A stretch of 18,443 nucleotides of DNA from Myxococcota bacterium (GTDB lineage: Bacteria > Myxococcota_C > UBA6777). Shown here piece after piece: positions 6,978 through 14,992 of the stretch; the stretch's first letter is position 1, and each line of letters begins with the position of its first letter. The position numbers and the translations under genes were made by a program. The stretch is taken from positions 1 to 18,443 of the forward strand of contig CAUJFU010000336.1 of the NCBI GenBank assembly GCA_963169055.1. The letters run 5' to 3'. Below the pieces are notes generated by a model that was not told the origin of the DNA, searched no databases, and was given only the letters and a program-made list of their open reading frames with translations.

Positions 6978-9041
6978 TTATTTTTTCCAAGTACGGATAT
7001 CGATGTTGTTGTCGTTGGCGCGGAGGTTCACTTTGTAGTTGGAGATGTAGGAGATATCGTTATCGATGACTTGATCGGCAAAGAAGCCAAAAGCCCCACG
7101 GTAGGGGGTATCTTCACCTGCGAGCTTTTCCTTTTTCCACTGATTGTCGCCTTCACGGATAGCGATCTTGAGGGCTTGGGTGGTGGCGTCTTGGTAGACG
7201 ATGCGGGGTTCGCCTTGGCTATCGACGGCCAGCGAACAATCCGCCAGCATCCGCTTGTCTCCACCGTTGGGATCGAGCAAACCGTCGTCGACCAGTTCCT
7301 CTTTTTCGACTTTGAGATCTTTGCCGAGGCGTATGTAATGGACTTCGGTGTCGGTGGCGTTGATGTAAGCGATGTGGATGCGCCCCGTTGTATCGACCAT
7401 CACGGAGGGGAATTGCCCTTCGTTGCGCTTGCCTTTGGAGAGAACGGTGGGTGTAAAGGGAACGCTGGCGGATTCTTGTTTGGCGAGTTTGAGTAGGCCC
7501 TTGAGGTTGTCGTAGTAAGCGACGATCACACCACCACCTTCAATGGACGCGATGGAGGGGAAGAGGCCAACGCCCGGAGGCAAGGGAGGATTGGGATCGG
7601 CCTCGATGGTTTTGAGGCAGATATCATTCCAGCAGATTTCGCCTTTGGCCGCACAAGGCGTTTTGCATTTGTCGGCATCTGCGGTGGGAGCGCGACAAAC
7701 AGCTTGGCCGCCATCGTTCACACAGACTTCTTTTTTTGCAGCGTCACATTTTCCAGAACACGAGGGCAGTTTGGCGCTGTCAGCATCGGCGATCAACCAG
7801 TCGGCATCGGCTTTGGGAGCGGGGACTTTTCCACGCGCCACACGAAGAACGCTATCGCCCGCAGTATCGGTCATTACGAAGTAAGCAATGGCTGGGACAC
7901 CGTTGGAATCCAGCGTGATCGACGTAAAGCGACCCACACCTTTTCCGTTGCTATCCACAACGTGGATCGACCATGTGCCATTTTCTTTGCGTGCGTATTT
8001 GAGTGTTCCATTGGTCTCGTCGTAGTACGAGATATGAAGCGTTCCGCCTGCTCCGACAGCCAAAGAAGTATGTTTGCCGACATCGTCACCCGGATCGCCG
8101 ATCCCACCACGAGGACCATCGACGGCCCCTTTGACGGTACCGTTAGCAGGCACGCCGTCCACAAACTCCCAAGTAAACGAACCATCGGCTTTTCGGGTTC
8201 CGACAACCAGATCCCCGTAAGTTTTGTTGTAGCCGCTGATCACCACCTGACCGCTGACAAGACCGATCTCCGAGAAAAGGCCATTTTCGCCCAATTCAAG
8301 AGCAGGTTTTTTCACGCACCGACAATCGGGTCCTGTGATCTTGCAGCTTGCGGGATCGACTTTAAACTGCGTTGGATCGGGCTTATCGAAGCCTTTTTCA
8401 CAGGTCAGCGTTTCGCAAGGCGCGGGGTTGTTGACGCACTGATCTTGCTCGGCGTTGCAGCACTTTCCTTCGCCACAATCGGCACCACCGCAAGGTAGCT
8501 GGCACTTACATTGACCACTCACACAGCTTGGTTGGATGCCTTCGTTGCAGGTGATGGGCTGGATACAAGTGTTTTTGCCACCTGCGCGGCAGTCTTCGTC
8601 GACGACACAACGGCGGAAGTTGCACTTTTTGCCGGTACCATTGCCAAAGTCACAGCAGATCTTTTCGCCTGTGCAATCCTTGTCTGCGGTGCATCCATCC
8701 GAGGGTTTGGGGACGCAAGTTCCCAAGATTACGTCGCAGATCTCGTTGGGTCCGCACTCTGAATCTTTTGTGCAACGAGAAGGCTTGCATTGACCGCCTT
8801 TACAAACAAGACCGGTCGGGCAATCTTTGTCTTCTTTGCAGATATCGGTGGTTGGTTTACAGACACCTTGGCCGCTGGACTTATCGCAATAACAACGGTT
8901 TGCGTTGCATTTTTCGCCGACACACTCGGCATCATCGACGCAAGAGAAGACGCCCACATCCCCGCAATTGCATCCTTCGGTATAAAAAGCAAAAGGCAAA
9001 AAAAGGAACAACAAAAACACTCTCGACGAGCGTCTCAACAT
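6978..9041 (-). CDS. Large Cys-rich lipoprotein with propeller-like repeats
   Basis: 687 aa. The ATG at 9041 is chosen because AAGGAGG lies 6 nt upstream and it starts a signal peptide (MLRRSSRVFLLFLFLPFAF). Cys24 follows in TEGC, a poor lipobox. Residues 24-243 contain over 30 cysteines in repeated modules such as CKEDKDCPTGLVC, CTKDSECGPNEIC and CTADKDCTGEKICC. From about 250 on come repeats ending in aromatic patches: GTLHISYYDETNGTLKYAR (333-351), GGGVIVAYYDNLKGLLKLAK (502-521), TGRIHIAYINATDTEVHYIR (552-571) and GEPRIVYQDATTQALKIAIR (610-629). They resemble blades of a sialidase/BNR-type beta-propeller. A second Cys-rich insert (428-475) interrupts them. It is an exported surface or periplasmic protein, perhaps binding glycan or protein. 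I see no catalytic motif. Confidence 0.78.
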   Translation of the reverse strand: MLRRSSRVFLLFLFLPFAFYTEGCNCGDVGVFSCVDDAECVGEKCNANRCYCDKSSGQGVCKPTTDICKEDKDCPTGLVCKGGQCKPSRCTKDSECGPNEICDVILGTCVPKPSDGCTADKDCTGEKICCDFGNGTGKKCNFRRCVVDEDCRAGGKNTCIQPITCNEGIQPSCVSGQCKCQLPCGGADCGEGKCCNAEQDQCVNNPAPCETLTCEKGFDKPDPTQFKVDPASCKITGPDCRCVKKPALELGENGLFSEIGLVSGQVVISGYNKTYGDLVVGTRKADGSFTWEFVDGVPANGTVKGAVDGPRGGIGDPGDDVGKHTSLAVGAGGTLHISYYDETNGTLKYARKENGTWSIHVVDSNGKGVGRFTSITLDSNGVPAIAYFVMTDTAGDSVLRVARGKVPAPKADADWLIADADSAKLPSCSGKCDAAKKEVCVNDGGQAVCRAPTADADKCKTPCAAKGEICWNDICLKTIEADPNPPLPPGVGLFPSIASIEGGGVIVAYYDNLKGLLKLAKQESASVPFTPTVLSKGKRNEGQFPSVMVDTTGRIHIAYINATDTEVHYIRLGKDLKVEKEELVDDGLLDPNGGDKRMLADCSLAVDSQGEPRIVYQDATTQALKIAIREGDNQWKKEKLAGEDTPYRGAFGFFADQVIDNDISYISNYKVNLRANDNNIDIRTWKK

Positions 9042-9313
9042 GGACATCCTCCTTGGGTCGATCCCATCCAAACAAGCGAAGTGTTCGTGGTGTCGAGGTG
9101 AGGCCCCAACAAATAAAGAGGAGCAGCCCGATCCATCGAAACCACCACACGCCACCGCGCAGGCAACATACATCTGTTTGGTGGTAGCAGATGACCACCC
9201 TCCTGTCAACTAGAGCTATCGGCAAGACAAGCGGTGTAATGTCAACGATATCGCGCTTTTCTTCACACCCAACAGACACGCCGCCCACCTTGTACCCCTC
9301 ACGCAACAGAAGT
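9042..9313. promoter_or_regulatory. Leader region of the large Cys-rich lipoprotein; two TTGACA boxes on the minus strand
   Basis: No gene is seen between 9042 and 9313. On the minus strand, perfect TTGACA boxes lie at 9245-9240 and 9209-9204, 36 bp apart. Neither has a strong -10 at 16-18 bp (CCGATA and TACCAC at 17). A promoter reading left into the gene at 9041 is plausible and would leave a leader longer than 100 nt. No clear terminator follows lgt. Confidence 0.3.
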
Positions 9314-10411
9314 TCACACCGCCTCGCCCACGTCCCTCGCATCCCATCGCTGCAAAGGCATCCGCCAAAAGATCCACAACCCCAAAGCCCCCGTGACGAT
9401 CGCAAGAAATTGTCCGGGTGTATAACCCGCATAACGGGCCTCATCGACGCGCAAGATGTCCATCGCAAAACGGACAGGCGCATACGCCACCATCCAAAAC
9501 CCCAGAGATGCTCCGATTCTTCGATGCGGTTCACGACTCATCCGAAAGTTGAACCACACCAAAATACCCAACAATAGGGCTTCTAAGACGCCCAAATCAT
9601 AACGTGGGTGTGTTCGAAATTGCGGATGTTCCGCCCAAAAGACATGGATTTGCTGAAGCTGGGCGTGGGTGGCGTCTTCCCAAAATCGCACCGGCCAATG
9701 CAGCGTCAGGCCCTTGAGCAACCACCCCAAGAATGGATGCGCAACAAACGCCATCATCCCCGTACCCACGGCAACAAAGAGGCTTGAAACGCTCCAAAAA
9801 GGTTGTTCTTCCCAACGGCTCCACAAAAAAGCCAGCCACGCCCCCACAAACAACACGACCAACCAAAATCTCCACGAATCCAACGGCAAGATCTCCACCA
9901 ACACAGCCGTTTGATCGGTAGGATAGAAGATCCCAACATCGCCCAAATGTTGTGGCCTTCCCGGAAACCAAACGCCCGGGTGATCGTGCGCAATCGCACA
10001 CCCCAACCGACCCAAAAAAAAGGCCGGTAAAAATCCGTACGACATCACATCCAAATACGGAAACAACGGTGCTCCCCGCCAACGCAGGTACAAAACGATC
10101 ACCAACAACCCGCCCAAAAATCCACCAAACGAAGAGATCCCCATCCAAGGCGCAAACAAACGCAGCGGATTTTCCAAGACTTTCTCAGGAAAGTACAAGA
10201 GATCCGAAAAAACATGCGACAAAAAAAAGCCTCCCACCACCGCCCAAAAGATCGTATCGATCGTCAAATTGGCGTCCAAGCCCACCGCTTCCGCACGTTG
10301 GCGCGCCAAACGCGCCCCCCACACCACCCCCAACGCGATCAAGATCCCAAACACCTGCACCGAAAAAAAGTTCCCAAACTTGTAGACGGGAACATGAAGA
10401 TAAGGCAACAT
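9314..10411 (-). CDS. lgt: Prolipoprotein diacylglyceryl transferase, divergent HDHPG-type Lgt
   Basis: A multi-pass inner-membrane enzyme that transfers diacylglycerol from phosphatidylglycerol to the lipobox cysteine of prolipoproteins. The start is the ATG at 10411 with TGGAG 5-6 nt upstream, giving 365 aa against the usual 260-300. Matches to the family include VYKFGNFFSVQVFGILIALG (9-28), the GRLGC signature at 134-138 running into AHDHPG (141-146), and the C-terminal RFAMDILRVDEARYAGYTPG (314-333). Two usual residues differ. The HGG motif (His103 in E. coli) reads SFGG at 94-97, and the Asn of GRxGN is Cys138. About 70-100 extra residues lie between 165 and 270. Several lipoprotein genes nearby fit its role. 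It diverges from the gene at 10475, 63 bp away. Confidence 0.82.
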   Translation of the reverse strand: MLPYLHVPVYKFGNFFSVQVFGILIALGVVWGARLARQRAEAVGLDANLTIDTIFWAVVGGFFLSHVFSDLLYFPEKVLENPLRLFAPWMGISSFGGFLGGLLVIVLYLRWRGAPLFPYLDVMSYGFLPAFFLGRLGCAIAHDHPGVWFPGRPQHLGDVGIFYPTDQTAVLVEILPLDSWRFWLVVLFVGAWLAFLWSRWEEQPFWSVSSLFVAVGTGMMAFVAHPFLGWLLKGLTLHWPVRFWEDATHAQLQQIHVFWAEHPQFRTHPRYDLGVLEALLLGILVWFNFRMSREPHRRIGASLGFWMVAYAPVRFAMDILRVDEARYAGYTPGQFLAIVTGALGLWIFWRMPLQRWDARDVGEAV

Positions 10412-10474
10412 AACCACTCCAGATGTAAATCGCCGAACCATCGGCAAAAAGAACGCAAAGAAAGTTTTCCTGCG

Positions 10475-11851
10475 ATGCAACGGTACTATTACATGATCCA
10501 GCGCAACGGGCGCTATGCCCTCGGCCAAACTCACCGACTCCACGCCTTGATCACCGACCCCCACTCCCAAGAAGACCACCTCGAACGCCTGTGGCTGATG
10601 GCCGACAAGGCCCTCTCTTCATCCGAACAAAGCTACCTCGAACGCCTGTTGGAGATGGCCGAAGATACGCCATCTGGTCCCACACTCTCTGTTTCTGAAA
10701 CAGAAGCCAAGCGTATCTTGGATGCTTTGCAAAAAAAATCCCTTCAAGACAAAACCGACGCGCCTGATGCACCCGATCATACGGTTCCTCCCGCCACAAC
10801 ATCCGCCAAAACCGCGACGCATCACCCCCATACTACCGCGACCTCCACAACACCCTCTCCTTCGCCCCATGCCACCGCGACCTCCACAACACCGATCGCA
10901 CAAGGTCAGATATCTTTTCTTGATGCCAAAGCACAGATCACCCTTCCAGTGATCCCTTCAGGAGGATCACGCCACCATCCACGCATCGATGCTTGGCCTG
11001 ATCCTGCTCAATCGGCCCTTCGCCCAACGCATCCCGCAGCGTCTCTGCCCCCAACAGGAGGGCAAGAGATCGCCTCAAACCGTACACTTCCTCAACGTCA
11101 AGGGCTTCTTCAACAAAGTCTGTTTGGTCGATGGCAACGAGGCGATATCCTTTCTTTGCATGCAGAAAAAAACGGGGATCTGCTTCTTCGCTTGATGGAT
11201 AGCGACGCCCTTCAACGTTTGTTGCGGCTCCGAGATGCGCTCCGTCAACAAGAATCGCCCGCCTCCGCGCTTTGTTCGCCTGTCGACTTGCTACTTGCGG
11301 CGGTGCAAAACACACCCCCCTACCCGATACAGCCAAATCAAGCCTACTTTGTGTATCAGCCGATCCACTTGTACCGTCGGCTCTTTGGCTCGTGGCTCCC
11401 CGATGACAGCGCGCACGAAGTCCACGCCTTTTTCAACGAACAAATCGACGCAGAAGAATGCTTTCTTTGTCTCGGTCGCCCCTTTCAAATCCGAAAAACC
11501 AACGCTCAGCGCGGCGTGATGGGAACATATCGAGGCGAAGTAACACGCTCTTGGGTGATCCCACTCCTCCAAGATCCGTCCACAGACCTTTTTGGAAAAC
11601 TCTTACGCGATGCCCAAGTCCGCTGCCCACTTTATGACCAAAACCTCGGTCCTTTGGGAGAGATGGAATTCTACTTTCGATTACTCCAACAACTTGGCCT
11701 CCATCCACACCACATCCTCGAAGAGATCGAAGATATCATCCCGTTTGATAGCCTTTGCCGATTGCTGGAGGTGGATCGCCCCCCTCTTGCCTCTGACCGT
11801 GAGTCGGATGACCAGCCCCCCTTCGCACAAGATCAAGACGAAGACTTCTGA
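10475..11851 (+). CDS. Uncharacterised 458-aa protein with disordered Thr/Pro/His-rich centre
   Basis: I do not recognise this protein. The ATG at 10475 is preferred because coding-like sequence begins with MQRYYYMIQRNGRYALGQTH. The upstream ribosome site (AAAGAAAG) is weak, and the ATG at 10493 is an alternative. Residues 1-95 look helical and charged. Residues 95-145 are low complexity and include two copies of an ATSTTP-type unit from a 20-bp DNA repeat. Residues 205-435 appear folded, with LFGRWQRGDILSLHAEKNGD, YFVYQPIHLYRRLFGSWLP and GVMGTYRGEVTRSWVIPLL. The C-terminus is acidic (DQDEDF). There is no signal peptide or membrane segment, so it is probably cytosolic. It diverges from lgt and is closed by a candidate terminator. 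Confidence 0.7.
   Translation: MQRYYYMIQRNGRYALGQTHRLHALITDPHSQEDHLERLWLMADKALSSSEQSYLERLLEMAEDTPSGPTLSVSETEAKRILDALQKKSLQDKTDAPDAPDHTVPPATTSAKTATHHPHTTATSTTPSPSPHATATSTTPIAQGQISFLDAKAQITLPVIPSGGSRHHPRIDAWPDPAQSALRPTHPAASLPPTGGQEIASNRTLPQRQGLLQQSLFGRWQRGDILSLHAEKNGDLLLRLMDSDALQRLLRLRDALRQQESPASALCSPVDLLLAAVQNTPPYPIQPNQAYFVYQPIHLYRRLFGSWLPDDSAHEVHAFFNEQIDAEECFLCLGRPFQIRKTNAQRGVMGTYRGEVTRSWVIPLLQDPSTDLFGKLLRDAQVRCPLYDQNLGPLGEMEFYFRLLQQLGLHPHHILEEIEDIIPFDSLCRLLEVDRPPLASDRESDDQPPFAQDQDEDF
10835..10893 (+). repeat. 20-bp direct repeat inside the 458-aa gene
   Basis: ACCGCGACCTCCACAACACC is present at 10835-10854 and 10874-10893, a period of 39 bp (13 codons). It encodes the repeated ATSTTP segment, so the disordered centre can grow or shrink in frame. 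Confidence 0.8.
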
Positions 11852-11890
11852 CGCGATTGTTTTTCCTTCTCTCCAACGCAATACGCTTCT

Positions 11891-11918
11891 ATCTATTGAT
11901 TATTGAATAGATTTTTTT
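11891..11918 (+). terminator. Candidate intrinsic terminator after the 458-aa gene
   Basis: A perfect 7-bp stem ATCTATT (11891-11897) with AATAGAT (11906-11912), an 8-nt loop, and a run of seven T (11912-11918). The stem is AT-only apart from one G-C pair, so it would be weak, but the T-run and position 40 bp after the stop fit. Confidence 0.5.
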
Positions 11919-11942
11919 GTTGCGATTTGCGCGCATGATTTC

Positions 11943-11970
11943 TTGACAAGGGGTTGGTGGTGGTTATGTT
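11943..11970 (+). promoter_or_regulatory. Sigma70-like promoter of dnaK
   Basis: A perfect -35 TTGACA (11943-11948), a 16-bp spacer, and TATGTT (11965-11970). Start of transcription would be near 11977, giving a leader of about 110 nt. No CIRCE element (TTAGCACTC-N9-GAGTGCTAA) is present, and I see no clear sigma32 consensus. Confidence 0.6.
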
Positions 11971-12043
11971 CTGTCTCGCATTAGGACATGAAACCTGCCA
12001 AATAAGGCGATCTACCCGCATTATCTGGATTAATTACACCGCG

Positions 12044-12087
12044 AAAACCTCTCGACAGGCACACTTGCGGCTAGAGGAGATTTTTTT
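12044..12087 (+). promoter_or_regulatory. Possible SD-masking hairpin in the dnaK leader
   Basis: The ribosome site AGAGGAG (12073-12079) lies 8 nt before the ATG. Upstream, AAAACCTCT (12044-12052) can pair CCTCT with AGAGG (12073-12077) and then, past a 3-nt bulge (AGA), AAAA with the T-run at 12081-12087. This would bury the ribosome site and could melt with heat. The stem is short and AT-rich in its lower part. This is inference from complementarity only. Confidence 0.3.
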
Positions 12088-13968
12088 ATGGGTAAAGTGA
12101 TTGGTATCGATCTTGGAACCACCAACTCCGTTGTAGCGGTCATGGAAGGCAACGAGCCCAAAGTGATCGTCAACCAAGAAGGCTCACGCACCACGCCCTC
12201 TGTGGTGGCCTTTACAGATACAGGGGAACGCCTCGTTGGCCAAGTTGCCAAACGCCAGGCGATCACCAACCCCGAACGCACCATCTATTCGATCAAACGC
12301 TTCATGGGTAACCGCTTCAACGAAGTGACCGATGAGATCAAACGCGTTCCCTACAAAGTGGTCCGAGGCAGCAGCGAAGACGCCCGCGTCAACATCGACG
12401 GCAAACAACATTCGCCGCCCGAGATCAGCGCAGTGATCCTCCAAAAACTCAAACTAGCCGCCGAAGATTACCTCGGTGAAGCCGTCGCCAAAGCCGTGAT
12501 CACCGTCCCTGCTTACTTCAACGACTCACAACGACAAGCCACCAAAGATGCCGGGCAGATCGCCGGTCTCGAAGTCCTGCGGATCGTCAACGAACCCACC
12601 GCCGCAGCGATGGCTTATAGTCTTCAAGAGAAAAAAGAACACAAGATCGCCGTGTATGACTTTGGCGGTGGTACCTTCGATATCTCCATCCTCGAAGTCG
12701 GCGACAGCGTGATCCAAGTCCTCTCCACCAACGGTGACACGCATCTCGGTGGCGATAGCATCGACGAAGAGATCATCGATTATCTGATCAAAGAATTCAA
12801 ACGCGACAGCGGTATCGACGTCACAGGCGACAAGATGGTGTTGCAGCGCCTCAAAGAAGCCGCTGAAAAGGCCAAGATCGAACTCTCAAGCGCCATGGAA
12901 ACCGAGATCAACCTGCCCTTCTTGACCGCCGATCAAAAAGGCCCCAAACACCTCCAGATGAAGCTCACTCGCCCCAAACTTGAGCAACTGATGGATGATC
13001 TGATCACCAAAACCAAAGCACCTTGCATCCAAGCACTCAAAGACGCCAAGCTTTCGGCCTCCGAAGTCGACGAAGTGATCCTCGTCGGTGGATCGACCCG
13101 TATCCCCGCCGTTCAAGCACTCGTCAAACAAATCTTTGGAAAAGATCCCCACAAAGGCGTTAACCCCGACGAAGTCGTTGCGCTCGGTGCTGCCGTTCAA
13201 GCCGGTATCCTCGCAGGCGACGTCAAAGACCTACTCCTGCTCGACGTTACCCCCCTCTCGCTTGGGATCGAAACCCTTGGCGGCGTCTTTACCAAGCTGA
13301 TCGAACGCAACACCACGATCCCCACGCGCAAATCCGACACCTTCTCTACCGCCGCAGACGGCCAAACCTCCGTCGAGATCCACGTTCTCCAAGGCGAACG
13401 CGAACTCGCCAAACACAACCGTACCCTCGCTCGCTTCCACCTCGAAGGCATCCCGCCAGCCCCTCGCGGAATTCCCCAGATCGAAGTGACCTTTGATATC
13501 GACGCCAACGGCATCCTCCATGTCTCCGCCGTTGACAAAGCCACCAGCAAAAAACAAAACGTCCGCGTCGAATCGTCTTCGACACTTTCCGATGACGACA
13601 TCAAACGCATGGTCAATGAGTCCGAACGCTTCGCCGAAGAAGACAAAAAACGCCGCGAAGTCATCGAAGTCAAAAACGCAGCAGACACCATGCTCTATCG
13701 CACCGAAAAGATGCTCAAAGAAAGCAGCGACAAGATCGCCGCTCCCAAAAAAGTGTCTCTCGAATCCAAGCTCGAAAAACTCCGTCAACTCAAAGATTCG
13801 AGCGAAGATCTTCACGAAATCAAATCCTTGATGGAAGAGATCGAAAAAGAAACCTACGCCATCGCCGAAGATCTGTACAAAAACGCCAGCGATAGCGGCG
13901 CAGCAACGGGCGGTTCGGCGGGTGGCGATGACGATGTCATCGACGCCGAGTACGAAGACAAGAAATAA
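12088..13968 (+). CDS. dnaK: Molecular chaperone DnaK (Hsp70)
   Basis: An ATP-driven cytosolic chaperone that binds exposed hydrophobic segments and cycles with DnaJ and GrpE. The 626 aa are close to the usual 610-640. The nucleotide-binding domain carries [13 protein letters not shown] (6-18), the phosphate-2 loop [14 protein letters not shown] (about 189-202), and the adenosine motif [16 protein letters not shown] (about 331-346). The interdomain linker [16 protein letters not shown] is at about 378-393, followed by the beta-sandwich with [20 protein letters not shown] and an alpha-helical lid. The C-terminus ends [13 protein letters not shown], the usual acidic tail for contact with co-chaperones. 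GAGGAG gives a clear ribosome site. No grpE or dnaJ gene is adjacent, so it appears monocistronic between its own promoter and a terminator-like hairpin. Confidence 0.98.
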   Translation: MGKVIGIDLGTTNSVVAVMEGNEPKVIVNQEGSRTTPSVVAFTDTGERLVGQVAKRQAITNPERTIYSIKRFMGNRFNEVTDEIKRVPYKVVRGSSEDARVNIDGKQHSPPEISAVILQKLKLAAEDYLGEAVAKAVITVPAYFNDSQRQATKDAGQIAGLEVLRIVNEPTAAAMAYSLQEKKEHKIAVYDFGGGTFDISILEVGDSVIQVLSTNGDTHLGGDSIDEEIIDYLIKEFKRDSGIDVTGDKMVLQRLKEAAEKAKIELSSAMETEINLPFLTADQKGPKHLQMKLTRPKLEQLMDDLITKTKAPCIQALKDAKLSASEVDEVILVGGSTRIPAVQALVKQIFGKDPHKGVNPDEVVALGAAVQAGILAGDVKDLLLLDVTPLSLGIETLGGVFTKLIERNTTIPTRKSDTFSTAADGQTSVEIHVLQGERELAKHNRTLARFHLEGIPPAPRGIPQIEVTFDIDANGILHVSAVDKATSKKQNVRVESSSTLSDDDIKRMVNESERFAEEDKKRREVIEVKNAADTMLYRTEKMLKESSDKIAAPKKVSLESKLEKLRQLKDSSEDLHEIKSLMEEIEKETYAIAEDLYKNASDSGAATGGSAGGDDDVIDAEYEDKK

Positions 13969-13997
13969 ACGGCCCTCTCTCCCATCACGGTCTCGTT

Positions 13998-14036
13998 GGC
14001 TTGTTGCGTACAGCACAACAGGCCCCTCGTTTTCTC
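13998..14036 (+). terminator. Candidate intrinsic terminator of dnaK
   Basis: GGCTTGTTG (13998-14006) pairs with CAACAGGCC (14016-14024) over 9 bp with one G-U pair and a 9-nt loop. A pyrimidine stretch with CGTTTTCTCTT follows. It starts 30 bp after the dnaK stop codon. The rest of the gap up to about 14100 is C-rich and holds no gene. Confidence 0.5.
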
Positions 14037-14107
14037 TTGCACCATCCCTTCCCTTCCCCCCCTACGCAACACCCTCCAAAGCAACACGACGACGCAACGA
14101 AAAAGGG

Positions 14108-14136
14108 TTGCTTCTGAGATCGTCCTTTGCTATAAG
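14108..14136 (+). promoter_or_regulatory. Promoter of the rimP-nusA-ylxR-infB operon
   Basis: TTGCTT (14108-14113), a 17-bp spacer, and TATAAG (14131-14136), a good -10. Transcription would start near 14143, leaving about 260 nt before rimP. That leader holds a possible small ORF (14159-14422). Confidence 0.5.
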
Positions 14137-14158
14137 TGTTCTGCCCTTTCGAGATAGA

Positions 14159-14422
14159 GTGCCTTTTGAATCCAAATCACCCGATTCTTGGTCTTCAAAG
14201 GCCCCCGCTGAGGGCATCCAACGCAGCGCAGGTGTTTGGGAAAAGTGGGTCTTGTTGCCCGCTTTTTTGTTTATGGGGCTTTGGATCGTGCTTCTTCAAA
14301 CCTGCGGTACACCTCCGCGTACAAGAGAACTCCCGACACAAAGCGCAGACCCCCCCTTCAAACCGATGTCTCCGCTTGTCATCACAAAAGGCAGGATTAG
14401 GTATGTGTGCAGCAACCCGTAA
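14159..14422 (+). CDS. Possible 87-aa membrane-anchored leader protein upstream of rimP
   Basis: An open frame reads from a GTG at 14159 (preceded by GAGATAGA) to TAA at 14420-14422 and overlaps the rimP start by 20 bp in another frame. Residues 31-48 (VLLPAFLFMGLWIVLLQT) form one hydrophobic segment followed by Cys49-Gly50, so it could be a membrane anchor or a poor lipoprotein signal. The tail is Pro/Thr-rich (TPPRTRELPTQSADPPFKP). A TTG at residue 32 is an alternative start. It sits directly behind the operon promoter. It may be a real coupled small gene or just open leader sequence. I do not recognise it. Confidence 0.3.
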   Translation: MPFESKSPDSWSSKAPAEGIQRSAGVWEKWVLLPAFLFMGLWIVLLQTCGTPPRTRELPTQSADPPFKPMSPLVITKGRIRYVCSNP

Positions 14423-14987
14423 CAGCGTCATCGAAGCCCTTTGGGCGCTTCTTGACCCCCTCATCGAGGGGGCGGGTTTTGAATTGTTAGAGATCGAATA
14501 CGTCCGCGAAGGACAATGGATCCTCCGACTCTACGTCGACAAACCCAACCTCCCGATCATCGAAGGTCTTGGCGTGGCCCCCGGGCAGGGCATCTCGCTC
14601 GATGACTGCGCCAGCCTAAGCCGCCAAGTATCCGCATTTTTGGATGTCGAAGAAGTCATCCCCCACGCCTACAGCCTCGAAGTCTCTTCGCCCGGCATCC
14701 AACGCCCTCTTCGCAAAAAATCGGAATTTCAACGTTTCGCCAGTTGTCGAATCCGCCTCAAAAGCCTCGATCCGATACGCTCCGAAGATCCGAACTTTCC
14801 AACACCCAGCCGCAACATGTACGGAGCCATCGCCGAGATCCATGACGATTATCTCGGCCTCGATATGGACGGACACCTCTTTCACATCCCTTGGCACCTG
14901 ATCGCCAAAGCTCACCTCGATCCCGATATGGACGCGTGGCTTGCGCTGTCTTCCAAGACGCAACTTGAAATTGAAACAGGAGAATAG
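14403..14987 (+). CDS. rimP: Ribosome maturation factor RimP
   Basis: Cytosolic factor for 30S subunit maturation, 194 aa (usual about 150-170). The ATG at 14403 has AGGA 6-7 nt upstream. Upstream extension of the frame adds low-quality sequence and is rejected. The N-terminal domain carries GAGFELLEIEYVREGQWILR (23-42) and LRLYVDK, matching the family's G-x-x-L-x-x-V/I-x-x...LR-x-x-ID core. GISLDDCASLSRQVSAFLDV (63-82) and YSLEVSSPGIQRPL (90-103) match the conserved DC-x-x-xSR and LEVSSPG-x-x-RPL motifs. Two insertions, about 48-62 and 121-139, explain the extra length. It heads the nusA operon as in most bacteria, with 5 bp between its stop and the nusA ATG. Confidence 0.95.
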   Translation: MCAATRNSVIEALWALLDPLIEGAGFELLEIEYVREGQWILRLYVDKPNLPIIEGLGVAPGQGISLDDCASLSRQVSAFLDVEEVIPHAYSLEVSSPGIQRPLRKKSEFQRFASCRIRLKSLDPIRSEDPNFPTPSRNMYGAIAEIHDDYLGLDMDGHLFHIPWHLIAKAHLDPDMDAWLALSSKTQLEIETGE

Positions 14988-14992
14988 AACGT

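Noticed and set aside
8932-9534. A 200-codon minus-strand frame joining the end of lgt to the start of the Cys-rich lipoprotein
   Set aside because: It overlaps both real genes in another frame, is full of Trp, Cys and Arg, and has no ribosome site.
11852-12087. CIRCE/HrcA operator in front of dnaK
   Set aside because: I looked for TTAGCACTC and GAGTGCTAA and found neither.
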